In this document: positions 1-5,785 of the stretch, in pieces
Numbering within the stretch: the stretch's first letter is position 1
Layout of the letters: each line of letters starts with the position of its first letter
From: Candidatus Latescibacterota bacterium
Lineage (GTDB): Bacteria; Latescibacterota; MVCY01
Direction of reading: 5' to 3'
Assembly: GCA_030629295.1 (NCBI GenBank)
Contig: DAOVPH010000029.1
Span: 1-11,411 of the forward strand
DNA length: 11,411 nucleotides
Made by a program: the position numbers and the translations under genes
The notes under the pieces: model-generated
Databases searched by the model: none
What the model saw: the letters and a program-made list of their open reading frames with translations, nothing else
What the model was told of the DNA's origin: nothing

Positions 1-1531
1 CAATAGTGTCCTCGAGCACCTCGCAGGGCACGGCCTTGCCGGATTTGTTCACGAAGACCCTTTCAAAGCTGTCCGACCCTTCGGTCATGCTTTTCTGGAT
101 ATGTTTGGCAACCTGTGTGGCGTTCTCCTCCGTGACCAGCTCACGTATGTTCATGCCCTTGAGTTCCGCGAGGGCACGGCCAAGCCGGGCGCAGGTGACT
201 TCGTTAGCGTCGAGGATCAAGCCTCCATCATCGTGAAGTAGGATACCGTCACCAATACCACCGAAGAGAGCACGGTACCGTGCCTCACTCTCCCTCAACG
301 CCTCCTCCGCCCGCTTGCGCTCGGTGATGTCGAGCAGCACAACCAGTTCTTCTTCTTCTTCTTCTTCTTCTTCTTCTTCTTCTTCAACCAACATTCCTCT
401 CGCTGTGATATTGAATATCCGTTCACCCAGCTTCTCTGACCGATAACGCAACTCGAAGTTCTCCAGCATATCTTCAGTTCCAAATAGCCTGGTGAGTTCA
501 GTGCCGAGTCTTCCATCCTCATCTCCCAGTATATCGGTTATGCGAGTGCCTATCACCTTCTTGGGCTCTATCTCTGTTTGAAATGTCTCATAAAAAGTGC
601 GATTAGCACTCTTTATCCTCAAATCCTTATCGAGGACAAGCAAAGAATCCGGGACGGTAGCTACGATATTTTCTGTAAATTTCTTCTCGCGTCCAATTCT
701 TTCCGCATGCTGCGTTTTCAAAGCCGTCTCGATCTCTAATTCCCGCCTGCGAGCAGAAAGACCTCTACGGAGCGCCAGTAAATCAATTCCTTTACTTACC
801 ACGTTGACAAGTTCTTCCAGTGATATCGGCTTTCTCAGATACTCAAAAACACCCATTCTCAACGCTGTAATGGCTTCCTCATGGTCGCCGAAACCTGTGA
901 CGATGATAGACACAAAATCGGGATTAATAGCACGGCATTCCTCCAGCATCTCCAAACCATTCATCCGCGGCATTCTGATGTCGGCAAGCACTATGTCCAC
1001 CCGGTTGTTTTTGAAGTATTCCAAGCCTTCAATCCCATCGTAGGCGACTGCTACTTCATAGTCTTCCTTCTCCAACTCACGCTTTATTCTGGCACACAAG
1101 TCTTTTTCGTCATCTACCACCAGAATGCGGTGTTCCAAAGCCTTCTCCTCTTCCCTGGCTCGCTTCTGTCGAACACGGAAGATGGCAGTTCGGAGTTCCT
1201 CTAAGGAAATCGGCTTGCGCAGATAATCAATTGCACCGAGGCGAATGGCCTCTGTCGCCTTATCCTCGTCACCGTACGCGGTGATGATAATGACATCTAA
1301 ATCAAGTCCCGCCTCTCTGATCTCCTTGAGCAGTTCGAGACCACCCACCTTTGGCATGGCCAGGTCGAGAAGGAGCAGTTTATAGGGTTTCCCCTCGCCC
1401 TGGGCATTGCGGATTCTCTCTGTTACACCTGCCGCTGAGGTGCTATATTCAACCTGGTGAGCTTCTTTTTTTAGTTCACTCTTCAGACGCATGCAAATCT
1501 CAATTTCGTCATCAACGATCAGTACTCTCAT
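1..1531 (-). CDS. REC-REC-PAS-PAS signalling protein (probable hybrid histidine kinase), C-terminus outside the window
   Basis: The open frame runs from ATG at 1531 off the left edge (510 codons seen). A GAGGAG Shine-Dalgarno precedes the start. Residues 1-125 are a receiver domain (acidic pocket DDE at 7-9, phospho-acceptor Asp56, Lys106 in RKPIS). Residues 134-250 are a second receiver (DDE 140-142, Asp184, Lys234). Both receivers carry YLRKPISLEEL, which suggests internal duplication. A charged linker leads to a PAS domain (about 285-402) ending in LLDITERKRAEEAL, and a second PAS begins near 415. Residues 383-395 are 13 consecutive Glu encoded by GAA only, sitting in the loop just before the last PAS strand. 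A kinase core downstream is usual for this architecture but is not visible. The gene follows the kinase at 1585-3111 by 53 nt, so the two are probably cotranscribed and may form a phosphorelay. The architecture is clear; the output is unknown. Confidence 0.9.
   Translation of the reverse strand, partial: MRVLIVDDEIEICMRLKSELKKEAHQVEYSTSAAGVTERIRNAQGEGKPYKLLLLDLAMPKVGGLELLKEIREAGLDLDVIIITAYGDEDKATEAIRLGAIDYLRKPISLEELRTAIFRVRQKRAREEEKALEHRILVVDDEKDLCARIKRELEKEDYEVAVAYDGIEGLEYFKNNRVDIVLADIRMPRMNGLEMLEECRAINPDFVSIIVTGFGDHEEAITALRMGVFEYLRKPISLEELVNVVSKGIDLLALRRGLSARRRELEIETALKTQHAERIGREKKFTENIVATVPDSLLVLDKDLRIKSANRTFYETFQTEIEPKKVIGTRITDILGDEDGRLGTELTRLFGTEDMLENFELRYRSEKLGERIFNITARGMLVEEEEEEEEEEEEELVVLLDITERKRAEEALRESEARYRALFGGIGDGILLHDDGGLILDANEVTCARLGRALAELKGMNIRELVTEENATQVAKHIQKSMTEGSDSFERVFVNKSGKAVPCEVLEDTI
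347..385. repeat. (TTC/GAA)13 trinucleotide microsatellite inside a PAS domain
   Basis: Thirteen perfect TTC units on the plus strand encode 13 Glu (GAA) in the minus-strand REC-REC-PAS-PAS gene. The flanking PAS sequence is in frame on both sides, so this is an in-frame expansion and not a frame break. The unit length of 3 means that slippage would alter tract length without disrupting the frame. Confidence 0.97.
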
Positions 1532-1550
1532 TTTTCTTCTCCTCTTTCAT

Positions 1551-1585
1551 CCTGTATCCTGTATCCTGTATCCTGTATCCTGTAT
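1551..1585. repeat. Five tandem CCTGTAT heptamers between two signalling genes
   Basis: Five perfect 7-bp units (ATACAGG on the coding minus strand) fill most of the 53-nt gap between the upstream kinase and the REC-REC gene. The last unit overlaps the kinase TGA stop codon. Each minus-strand unit contains CAGGA, which resembles a Shine-Dalgarno, but the proper GAGGAG site lies between the array and the ATG at 1531. It resembles the short tandemly repeated heptamers described in cyanobacteria and other environmental bacteria. Confidence 0.95.
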
Positions 1586-3111
1586 CAAGTTTTTACCGGC
1601 ACCGCCACTTTAAAACTCGCTCCCCCCATCTCGTTGTCTTCCACCCATATCCTCCCACCCAGTGAACGAGTTACAATGCTGTATGAGATAGAAAGCCCCA
1701 AACCAGTGCCTTCACCGAACTCTCTTGTAGTAAAGAAAGGTTCAAACACTCTGGTTTTCAGCTCATCCGGCACCCCATAAGCATTATCGGCAAATCTATA
1801 CACCACCCACTCATTTTCTTCTATTCTTTCTCTGGAAATCCCGCATACCAATCTTTTCTCAAAACTCTCTCCTTTTTTTGCTGCTTCATCGACTCGCTTG
1901 TCCAACACCTGCCTCGCATTGGTCAATATATTTACAAACACTTGCTCTAATTGATTTGCATCTGTCTCAATGAGGGGTAACTTCTCCCCTATGTTGCGAG
2001 AAACCGAGATGTCATGCACCTTGAACTGCTCGCCAAGCATAGTAAAAACATTGTCCAGCACTTCTTCCGGGTTTACAGTTCTTATTTCCTCCGGCTTCCT
2101 GGCAAATGTCCGCACGTGGGTGATAATCCTGTCAATCCGCTTCACATTTCTCATTATGTCCTCTAAGTCGCTGGGGAGTGCACTTATCTCAAGACGTTTT
2201 TTCTCTATATCCCGCAATCTGCCTTCCACAGCCATAGAGATCACGGATAATGGCTGGTTTAGCTCGTGAGCTATTGCAGCGGCCATTTCTCCGAGAGAGG
2301 GTAGTCTTCCAGCGTGGACAAGCTGCATCTCGAGTCTCCTTCGTTCTTCCTCCGCCCGCCTGAGGTCGGTGATGTCCTTAGCCGTGGCTACATAGCGGAT
2401 AGCTTCACCCGCACCATTCATAATTGCACCAATACTGACCAGGACAGGGAGAACTGCTCCCTGTTTCGTCCGGATCTGGACGCCCACGCCCTTTGTACTC
2501 CCTTCGCGTAGTAATTGATTAAGCCGGCGTATGCTGAATTCTTCTTCTTCTTCTTCTTCTTCTTCTTCAAAGAAACGGCCAACCAGTTTGCCGAGCAGCT
2601 CATCCCTGGAATAGTTCAGCCGCCTTTCTGTTTGTTCATTTACTGTCTCAATCCGCCCCTTTCTATCAAATACGATCAGCAGATCGGACATATTGGAGAT
2701 GATGGATTCGGAATAGGCTTTCTCTTTCTGAAGTGTTGCTGCCAGCTCTTCCACCGTACCAAGACGAAGTACGCGTTCCCTAAGGATACCTACCGTCAAA
2801 CCGACCGCAACAAACATCCCCGAGCGCAGAAGGTTTGATATCTCCAGAACATGAGCCGAAGGTGAAAGGGCATCAGAAGCTATGAGCCACCCACCCAGGA
2901 AAATCGCTACCCAGACAGCCCGTCTCCCCCACCAAAAAGCGGCCAAAACAATGGGCACGTAGAAAAAATGGGTAAACACAACCTCAATGCCCAGTATAAA
3001 ATGGCAATAGTAAGCCATCCCAACACAAGATAGAATGAATAAGGCCAGAATAGCCATCTTCACGGGATCTCTGCCAATAAGACGCCGCGCGACTGTCTTA
3101 AAATTGCTCAT
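1585..3111 (-). CDS. Membrane-bound PAS sensor histidine kinase
   Basis: This 508-residue protein has an N-terminal membrane sensor of about four hydrophobic segments (roughly 19-40, 44-62, 64-82, 94-110), including THFFYVPIVLAAFWW, a motif common in 'YIPI' membrane sensor modules. A PAS domain follows (about 132-250, ending ATAKDITDLRRAEEE). The HisKA dimerisation domain has the H-box AAIAHELNQPL with phospho-acceptor His282. The ATPase domain has N-box NILTNA (394-399), F-box FEPFF and G2 box GEGTGLGL (466-473). The G1 box reads DNAYGVP where DNGxGI is usual, a mild deviation. Ten consecutive Glu (182-191), all GAA, sit in the PAS domain. A perfect AGGAGG lies 8-9 nt before the ATG. The ligand is unknown. 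It lies 55 nt after the sigma-54/GIY-YIG gene and 53 nt before the REC-REC-PAS gene, its most likely partner. Confidence 0.93.
   Translation of the reverse strand: MSNFKTVARRLIGRDPVKMAILALFILSCVGMAYYCHFILGIEVVFTHFFYVPIVLAAFWWGRRAVWVAIFLGGWLIASDALSPSAHVLEISNLLRSGMFVAVGLTVGILRERVLRLGTVEELAATLQKEKAYSESIISNMSDLLIVFDRKGRIETVNEQTERRLNYSRDELLGKLVGRFFEEEEEEEEEEFSIRRLNQLLREGSTKGVGVQIRTKQGAVLPVLVSIGAIMNGAGEAIRYVATAKDITDLRRAEEERRRLEMQLVHAGRLPSLGEMAAAIAHELNQPLSVISMAVEGRLRDIEKKRLEISALPSDLEDIMRNVKRIDRIITHVRTFARKPEEIRTVNPEEVLDNVFTMLGEQFKVHDISVSRNIGEKLPLIETDANQLEQVFVNILTNARQVLDKRVDEAAKKGESFEKRLVCGISRERIEENEWVVYRFADNAYGVPDELKTRVFEPFFTTREFGEGTGLGLSISYSIVTRSLGGRIWVEDNEMGGASFKVAVPVKT
2539..2568. repeat. (TTC/GAA)10 trinucleotide microsatellite inside a second PAS domain
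   Basis: Ten perfect TTC units on the plus strand encode Glu182-Glu191 of the minus-strand membrane kinase. The tract sits after LVGRFF, in the middle of the PAS fold, so its position differs from the tract in the neighbouring REC-REC-PAS protein. It is in frame on both sides. Confidence 0.97.
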
Positions 3112-3166
3112 TATGATACACCTCCTGGAACTGAAGTGTTGTAGTTACTATCTATCCTGTGATGCA

Positions 3167-4375
3167 TCAACCGATCTTGTTACATTTGGGCCGGGCCCCG
3201 TACATCTGGGGAAAACATCGCAGCAGTCTTTTCTCCTCTTCCCTGAACCCATCGTTTGAGGTAGCGAGCCTAAAGAAGCATTTGCCCCTGCTTATGAAAG
3301 CATTCAAGTCCCCGTTCCTGCACCCGAGTCCCAGATGGGCTCTCAGGCGTTTTCTGATATTATTTGAACTGCCGAGGTAAAACACTGCTGCTGCCCCTGA
3401 GGGATACTCAATATTCGACTGTTCAACAGAAAGCTCATATATGCCGGACAACTGCGGCGCATTTTCCTTCACTGAGGTCAAAGTGAGAGGAAAGAAGGGA
3501 GAAAAATGTGCCCATCTGGGGGGATATTGGTTAGCGTAGGTTCTCTTGCGAAATGGAGGTATGCCCATCTGATTTCGGCAATAGGTTACGGAACGTCTGG
3601 AAATGCTCAGGGCATACGTTTTTTTGAGTCTGTGACTAATCTCCTTATCCGTGTACGGCTGATTAAGCCGGTTTGATTTCAGCTCCCTGTCCTCTTCAGT
3701 GAGGATCTCTTTGATATACGCTTTGTATGTCTTCCTTGCGCTCGGGAAAAAGTCTTTCAATAGTATCAGCTTCCCATTGGGTATCAGAATGGAAGTCCCA
3801 TTTACAACTCTCGATATCACACTATTATCCACCAATTGGTATCGCTGAGCCTTTATCCAGTGACTTAACTTTACTTGACTTAAGGGCACAAGAGCAAGGG
3901 GATCCGATGACCTGAGGTAAGCAGCCTGATGCTCTATAATACCTAACAGGATCATATGTGCGATCCTATTTCTGGTAGATATCAATCTCAATCTCCTCTG
4001 CAATAGATCAAGTTCATCTTTCCGGTGCTCCGGAAAATTCCCGCTTTGGATCAGCCTGGCCAATTTTCCCCGGTCAAGGCGATATTCTCCCGCAAATCCT
4101 GAATGCCGATAACAGATGCTAAAACCTTGCCCGTCTTGTTCTATCCTACCGAGTGTGTTTTGCGTGAAGCCTTCTTTGTCGGTCGCTGCGCTGGCCTGCC
4201 GAAACATCTGGAAGGTGATTATATCCGGAAAAAGGGATCGGAAAATGTCGGAATTTTCTACTTCGTTAAGTGTCTTCTGGTAGCGTTTCAGTGAGTATGA
4301 TAGGAACTTGGCTAATATTATTCTCCCAATTACCTCCGGAGGCAGCGACATTCGGCATCTTTCTACATTATTCAC
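3167..4375 (-). CDS. Divergent sigma-54 (RpoN)-like protein fused to a C-terminal GIY-YIG domain
   Basis: The protein is 402 residues from GTG 4375, or 394 from ATG 4351; neither start has a clear Shine-Dalgarno. Residues 120-210 resemble the sigma-54 core-binding/HTH region: IIEHQAAYL (146-154), PLSQV, DNSVISRVVNGTSI (183-196; compare HESTISRV in E. coli RpoN) and PNGKLILLKDFF (199-210; compare PRGIFELKYFF). Residues 218-278 match the DNA-binding end: PYTDKEISHRL (compare PLSDSKLTSLL), then SRRSVTYCRN (259-268) at the RpoN box ARRTVAKYRE, then MGIPP. The N-terminus has only a faint echo of the activator-interacting region, without its Gln-rich helices. Residues 309-402 are GIY-YIG: GIY 311-313, YLG 333-335, Arg343 and His347 in IRKRLRAHL, Glu at 379-381, and PKCN ending at Asn399. 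It could be a specialised sigma factor, a DNA-bound nuclease or a regulator. The domain calls are strong; the function is unknown. Confidence 0.85.
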   Translation of the reverse strand: MNNVERCRMSLPPEVIGRIILAKFLSYSLKRYQKTLNEVENSDIFRSLFPDIITFQMFRQASAATDKEGFTQNTLGRIEQDGQGFSICYRHSGFAGEYRLDRGKLARLIQSGNFPEHRKDELDLLQRRLRLISTRNRIAHMILLGIIEHQAAYLRSSDPLALVPLSQVKLSHWIKAQRYQLVDNSVISRVVNGTSILIPNGKLILLKDFFPSARKTYKAYIKEILTEEDRELKSNRLNQPYTDKEISHRLKKTYALSISRRSVTYCRNQMGIPPFRKRTYANQYPPRWAHFSPFFPLTLTSVKENAPQLSGIYELSVEQSNIEYPSGAAAVFYLGSSNNIRKRLRAHLGLGCRNGDLNAFISRGKCFFRLATSNDGFREEEKRLLRCFPQMYGARPKCNKIG

Positions 4376-4411
4376 AGCAGCAGCTGATCTACTGAACTTT
4401 CAGAAAAAGCA

Positions 4412-4423
4412 TTGCAATTGCAA
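4412..4423. promoter_or_regulatory. 12-bp perfect palindrome upstream of the sigma-54-like gene
   Basis: TTGCAATTGCAA reads the same on both strands and lies 37-48 nt upstream of the GTG start at 4375, in the gap between divergent genes. The size and place suit an operator, but no regulator can be named and a chance occurrence is possible. Confidence 0.3.
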
Positions 4424-4436
4424 ACATGATCAAGCC

Positions 4437-4468
4437 TTGTAGGTTGGGTTGAGGGACGAAACCCAACA
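4437..4468. repeat. REP-like palindromic repeat, copy 1
   Basis: This copy reads TTGTAGGTTGGGTT, a short spacer, then AAACCCAACA. GTTGGGTT (4443-4450) pairs with AACCCAAC (4460-4467) around a 9-nt loop. The first 30 bases are identical to those at 5001-5030, in the same orientation. Palindromes of this GGTTGGGTT/AACCCAAC type are scattered between genes in many bacterial genomes and behave like REP elements or tiny MITEs. It is not followed by a T-run, so it is not a typical intrinsic terminator. Confidence 0.85.
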
Positions 4469-4480
4469 ATTCATCTACGT

Positions 4481-4490
4481 ACCGTACGGT
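4481..4490. promoter_or_regulatory. 10-bp perfect palindrome ACCGTACGGT
   Basis: The palindrome lies between the first REP-like repeat and the plus-strand promoter, about 63 nt upstream of the TTGACA box. It may be an operator half-site pair, or just a chance palindrome. No family can be assigned. Confidence 0.2.
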
Positions 4491-4552
4491 TTTACCCGCC
4501 TGCAGTCGGGCAGGTGATTCGGGTTCACGTGTGAGAATTCTACAAAAAAGAC

Positions 4553-4581
4553 TTGACATATTGCTATTTTTTCTCTAAATT
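4553..4581 (+). promoter_or_regulatory. Sigma-70-type promoter with a predicted leaderless start
   Basis: A perfect -35 box TTGACA (4553-4558) is followed after 17 nt by TAAATT (4576-4581), a 4/6 match to the -10 consensus. The ATG at 4591 lies 9 nt past the -10 box, which is where transcription would be expected to start. No Shine-Dalgarno precedes the ATG. The mRNA is therefore predicted to begin at or within a few bases of the start codon. Confidence 0.6.
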
Positions 4582-4590
4582 CTAATTACT

Positions 4591-4791
4591 ATGAACCTGA
4601 ATGAGAAACAAAGGGACATAATCAGCAGGCTTTTCTTTGATTTAATAAAAATAGATTTTGCGGTATTGATATTAAGTCCTTTCCTAAGACCCGAAGTCTT
4701 CAGTTGGGTGTTAGTGTTTTCCGGCGTGATAATTGCTGTTGTTTTCCTTATCGTATCATTAACGTTTGCAAAAGCAAGGAGTAAAGAATGA
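4591..4791 (+). CDS. Small two-helix membrane protein
   Basis: The protein is 66 residues: a short polar N-terminus (MNLNEKQRDIISRLFFDLIK), a hydrophobic segment at about 21-33 ending at a LRPE turn, a longer one at about 37-58 (VFSWVLVFSGVIIAVVFLIV), then a basic tail (KARSKE). The family is not firmly recognised, although similar 60-70-residue two-helix proteins are frequent in environmental genomes. It is the only plus-strand transcription unit here. It sits directly behind a good promoter with no leader, and its TGA overlaps the ATG of the next small gene (ATGA). Hydrophobicity, codon structure, promoter and coupling together argue that it is real. Its role is unknown; a subunit or regulator of a membrane complex is one possibility. 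Confidence 0.75.
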   Translation: MNLNEKQRDIISRLFFDLIKIDFAVLILSPFLRPEVFSWVLVFSGVIIAVVFLIVSLTFAKARSKE

Positions 4792-4898
4792 ATCCTGTCA
4801 CCGCTATCATAGCCATAATGGTTGGGTTCGCGATTATCGGATTATCGTTAGTTATCCTTGATAGATTCTCCCGCAAGAAACACCGCCCTGCCAAATAA
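4788..4898 (+). CDS. Micro-membrane protein of 36 residues
   Basis: The protein starts at ATG 4788 and stops at TAA 4898. AAGGAG lies 6-7 nt before the ATG, inside the end of the upstream gene, and the two genes overlap by four bases (ATGA), so translational coupling is likely. Residues 4-24 form one hydrophobic helix (VTAIIAIMVGFAIIGLSLVI), followed by a basic tail DRFSRKKHRPAK that should face the cytoplasm. Similar tiny one-helix proteins often join membrane enzyme complexes, but no family is recognised. The strong ribosome binding site and the membrane topology are the evidence for a real gene. Confidence 0.65.
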   Translation: MNPVTAIIAIMVGFAIIGLSLVILDRFSRKKHRPAK

Positions 4899-5000
4899 AG
4901 CGATTATTGCTAGCAACTCATCTCAAGACCCCATCTTCCCTGTCTCCATAAGATCTCTTCTAACCCTGAGCTCGCCCAACATGGCTCAACTTCCTGCAGG

Positions 5001-5030
5001 TTGTAGGTTGGGTTGAGGGACGAAACCCAA
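5001..5030. repeat. REP-like palindromic repeat, copy 2
   Basis: All 30 bases match the first 30 bases of copy 1 (4437 onward), in direct orientation. The stem is TTGGGTT (5008-5014) with AACCCAA (5024-5030). The two copies bracket the small membrane-protein pair and its promoter. Confidence 0.85.
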
Positions 5031-5086
5031 TAGACCAGCTGCGAATTGATGCGCAGTCTGAGTCAACATTAGAACCGTCTCACAAG

Positions 5087-5128
5087 GGGAAGTGGGAAGT
5101 GAAGCGTGAAACGTGAGAAGCGAAAAGA
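5087..5128. repeat. Degenerate heptamer array, six units in register
   Basis: On the plus strand the six units are GGGAAGT, GGGAAGT, GAAGCGT, GAAACGT, GAGAAGC and GAAAAGA, each beginning with G and purine-rich. The GAAACGT unit also occurs around 7472-7506. It resembles a decaying short tandemly repeated heptamer array. Confidence 0.7.
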
Positions 5129-5143
5129 AGGGGGAAGTTGCTC

Positions 5144-5207
5144 TCCCTTGCTCCTCTGCATCCCTGCTCCCTTGCTCCTCTGCTCCCTTGCTCCTCTGCA
5201 CCCCTGC
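5144..5207. repeat. Octamer array of eight units
   Basis: On the plus strand eight 8-bp units run in perfect register: TCCCTTGC, TCCTCTGC, ATCCCTGC, TCCCTTGC, TCCTCTGC, TCCCTTGC, TCCTCTGC and ACCCCTGC. Most alternate between TCCCTTGC and TCCTCTGC, so the higher-order unit is 16 bp. The array ends six bases before the stop of the degraded PAS reading frame. Confidence 0.9.
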
Positions 5208-5213
5208 TGTTTC

Positions 5214-5351
5214 TCACCGCAAAGAAAAGTCAAGTGATATGTCCTCGGTTTTGCCAACGGGATTCACAAAAGAGACCCGGCCGAGTGTATCGGTGGCAAT
5301 AACAGCATCACCTATGCTGTTGAGTGTTGTAGGAAGCCACCGCTCACTCTC
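5214..5351 (-). pseudogene. Frameshifted remnant of a PAS domain once joined to the upstream receiver
   Basis: A 45-codon stretch in another frame reads ESERWLPTTLNSIGDAVIAT and continues DTLGRVSFVNPV before unrelated residues and a TGA at 5214. It matches the start of the PAS domain that commonly follows a receiver in REC-PAS kinases (WLATTLNSIGDAVIATD... FVNPVAEALTGW). The receiver frame crosses into it at a GAGAGAG run: restoring one GA would give AKERESERWLPTT without a break. Homology stops abruptly after FVNPV (5256), so the rest of the PAS domain and any kinase have been lost. The octamer array lies just beyond. Confidence 0.8.
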
Positions 5352-5743
5352 TCTTTTGCGTCTTCTTCCATCTTGTGCTTGTAGAGAGCACTCTCGATGG
5401 TAACATGCAGTTCTCTTTCTTCAAAAGGTTTAAGTATGTAGCCATAAGGCTGTGATATTTTCGCTCGCTGCAGTGTCTCACTGTCTGCATAGGCAGTAAG
5501 ATATACTACCGGAATATTGAACCGGGCCCGGATTCGTTCAGCAGCTTCCACACCGTCCATATCGCCTCTCAACACGATATCCATCAGCACCAAATCGCAG
5601 TGAGTCTCTACTACCCTTTCAATAGCCTCCTCTCCGGAATAGACAACAGCAGAAACAGCATATCCCAACTTTTCTAAAGTATTTTGTATATCCTTGGCAA
5701 CGATACTCTCATCTTCAACAACCAGTATTTCTGCTGTTGCCAT
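5312..5743 (-). CDS. Stand-alone receiver protein left by truncation of a REC-PAS protein
   Basis: The protein has 143 residues from ATG 5743. GGGAG sits 8 nt before this ATG, and the alternative GTG at 5752 would overlap that site. It is a complete CheY-like receiver: acidic pocket Glu10-Asp11, phospho-acceptor Asp55 (LVLMDIVLRG), Thr83 and Lys105 (ILKPFEE). The form is typical of receivers found before PAS domains in hybrid kinases (QPYGYILKPFEERELHVTIE). The receiver ends near residue 124; the last 12 residues after KER are out-of-frame readthrough caused by the frameshift described at 5214-5351. It lies 42 nt downstream of the REC-HisKA_2 gene, a likely phosphodonor. The receiver may still work by itself. 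Confidence 0.88.
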   Translation of the reverse strand: MATAEILVVEDESIVAKDIQNTLEKLGYAVSAVVYSGEEAIERVVETHCDLVLMDIVLRGDMDGVEAAERIRARFNIPVVYLTAYADSETLQRAKISQPYGYILKPFEERELHVTIESALYKHKMEEDAKERVSGGFLQHSTA

Positions 5744-5785
5744 CTCTATCACTCCCTTTCTTCTTAATTGCTTACTACAAAGCCC

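Larger units (their letters stand above)
4899..5213. other. Repeat-rich noncoding gap between convergent transcripts
   Basis: I see no gene here. The stretch contains REP-like copy 2 (5001-5030), a degenerate heptamer run (5087-5128) and an octamer array (5144-5207). The small membrane genes read into it from the left and the signalling cluster from the right. No GC hairpin followed by a T-run was found, so how either transcript ends is unclear. Confidence 0.7.

Noticed and set aside
295..522. Minus-strand ORF with a polylysine run over the GAA tract
   Set aside because: It is another frame of the (GAA)13 repeat; the real PAS protein reads through in the Glu frame with homology on both sides.
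2515..2838. Plus-strand ORF with a polyphenylalanine run
   Set aside because: It is the antisense of the (GAA)10 repeat in the membrane kinase, with no domain similarity.
4437..5030. Insertion sequence flanked by terminal repeats
   Set aside because: The 30-bp repeats are direct, internally palindromic and REP-like, and no transposase lies between them.
5087..5207. CRISPR array
   Set aside because: The units are 7-8 bp with no spacers between them, so these are simple tandem repeats.
5113..5403. Plus-strand ORF rich in Ser/Leu/Cys
   Set aside because: Its composition comes from the octamer array and from the antisense of the receiver/PAS remnant.
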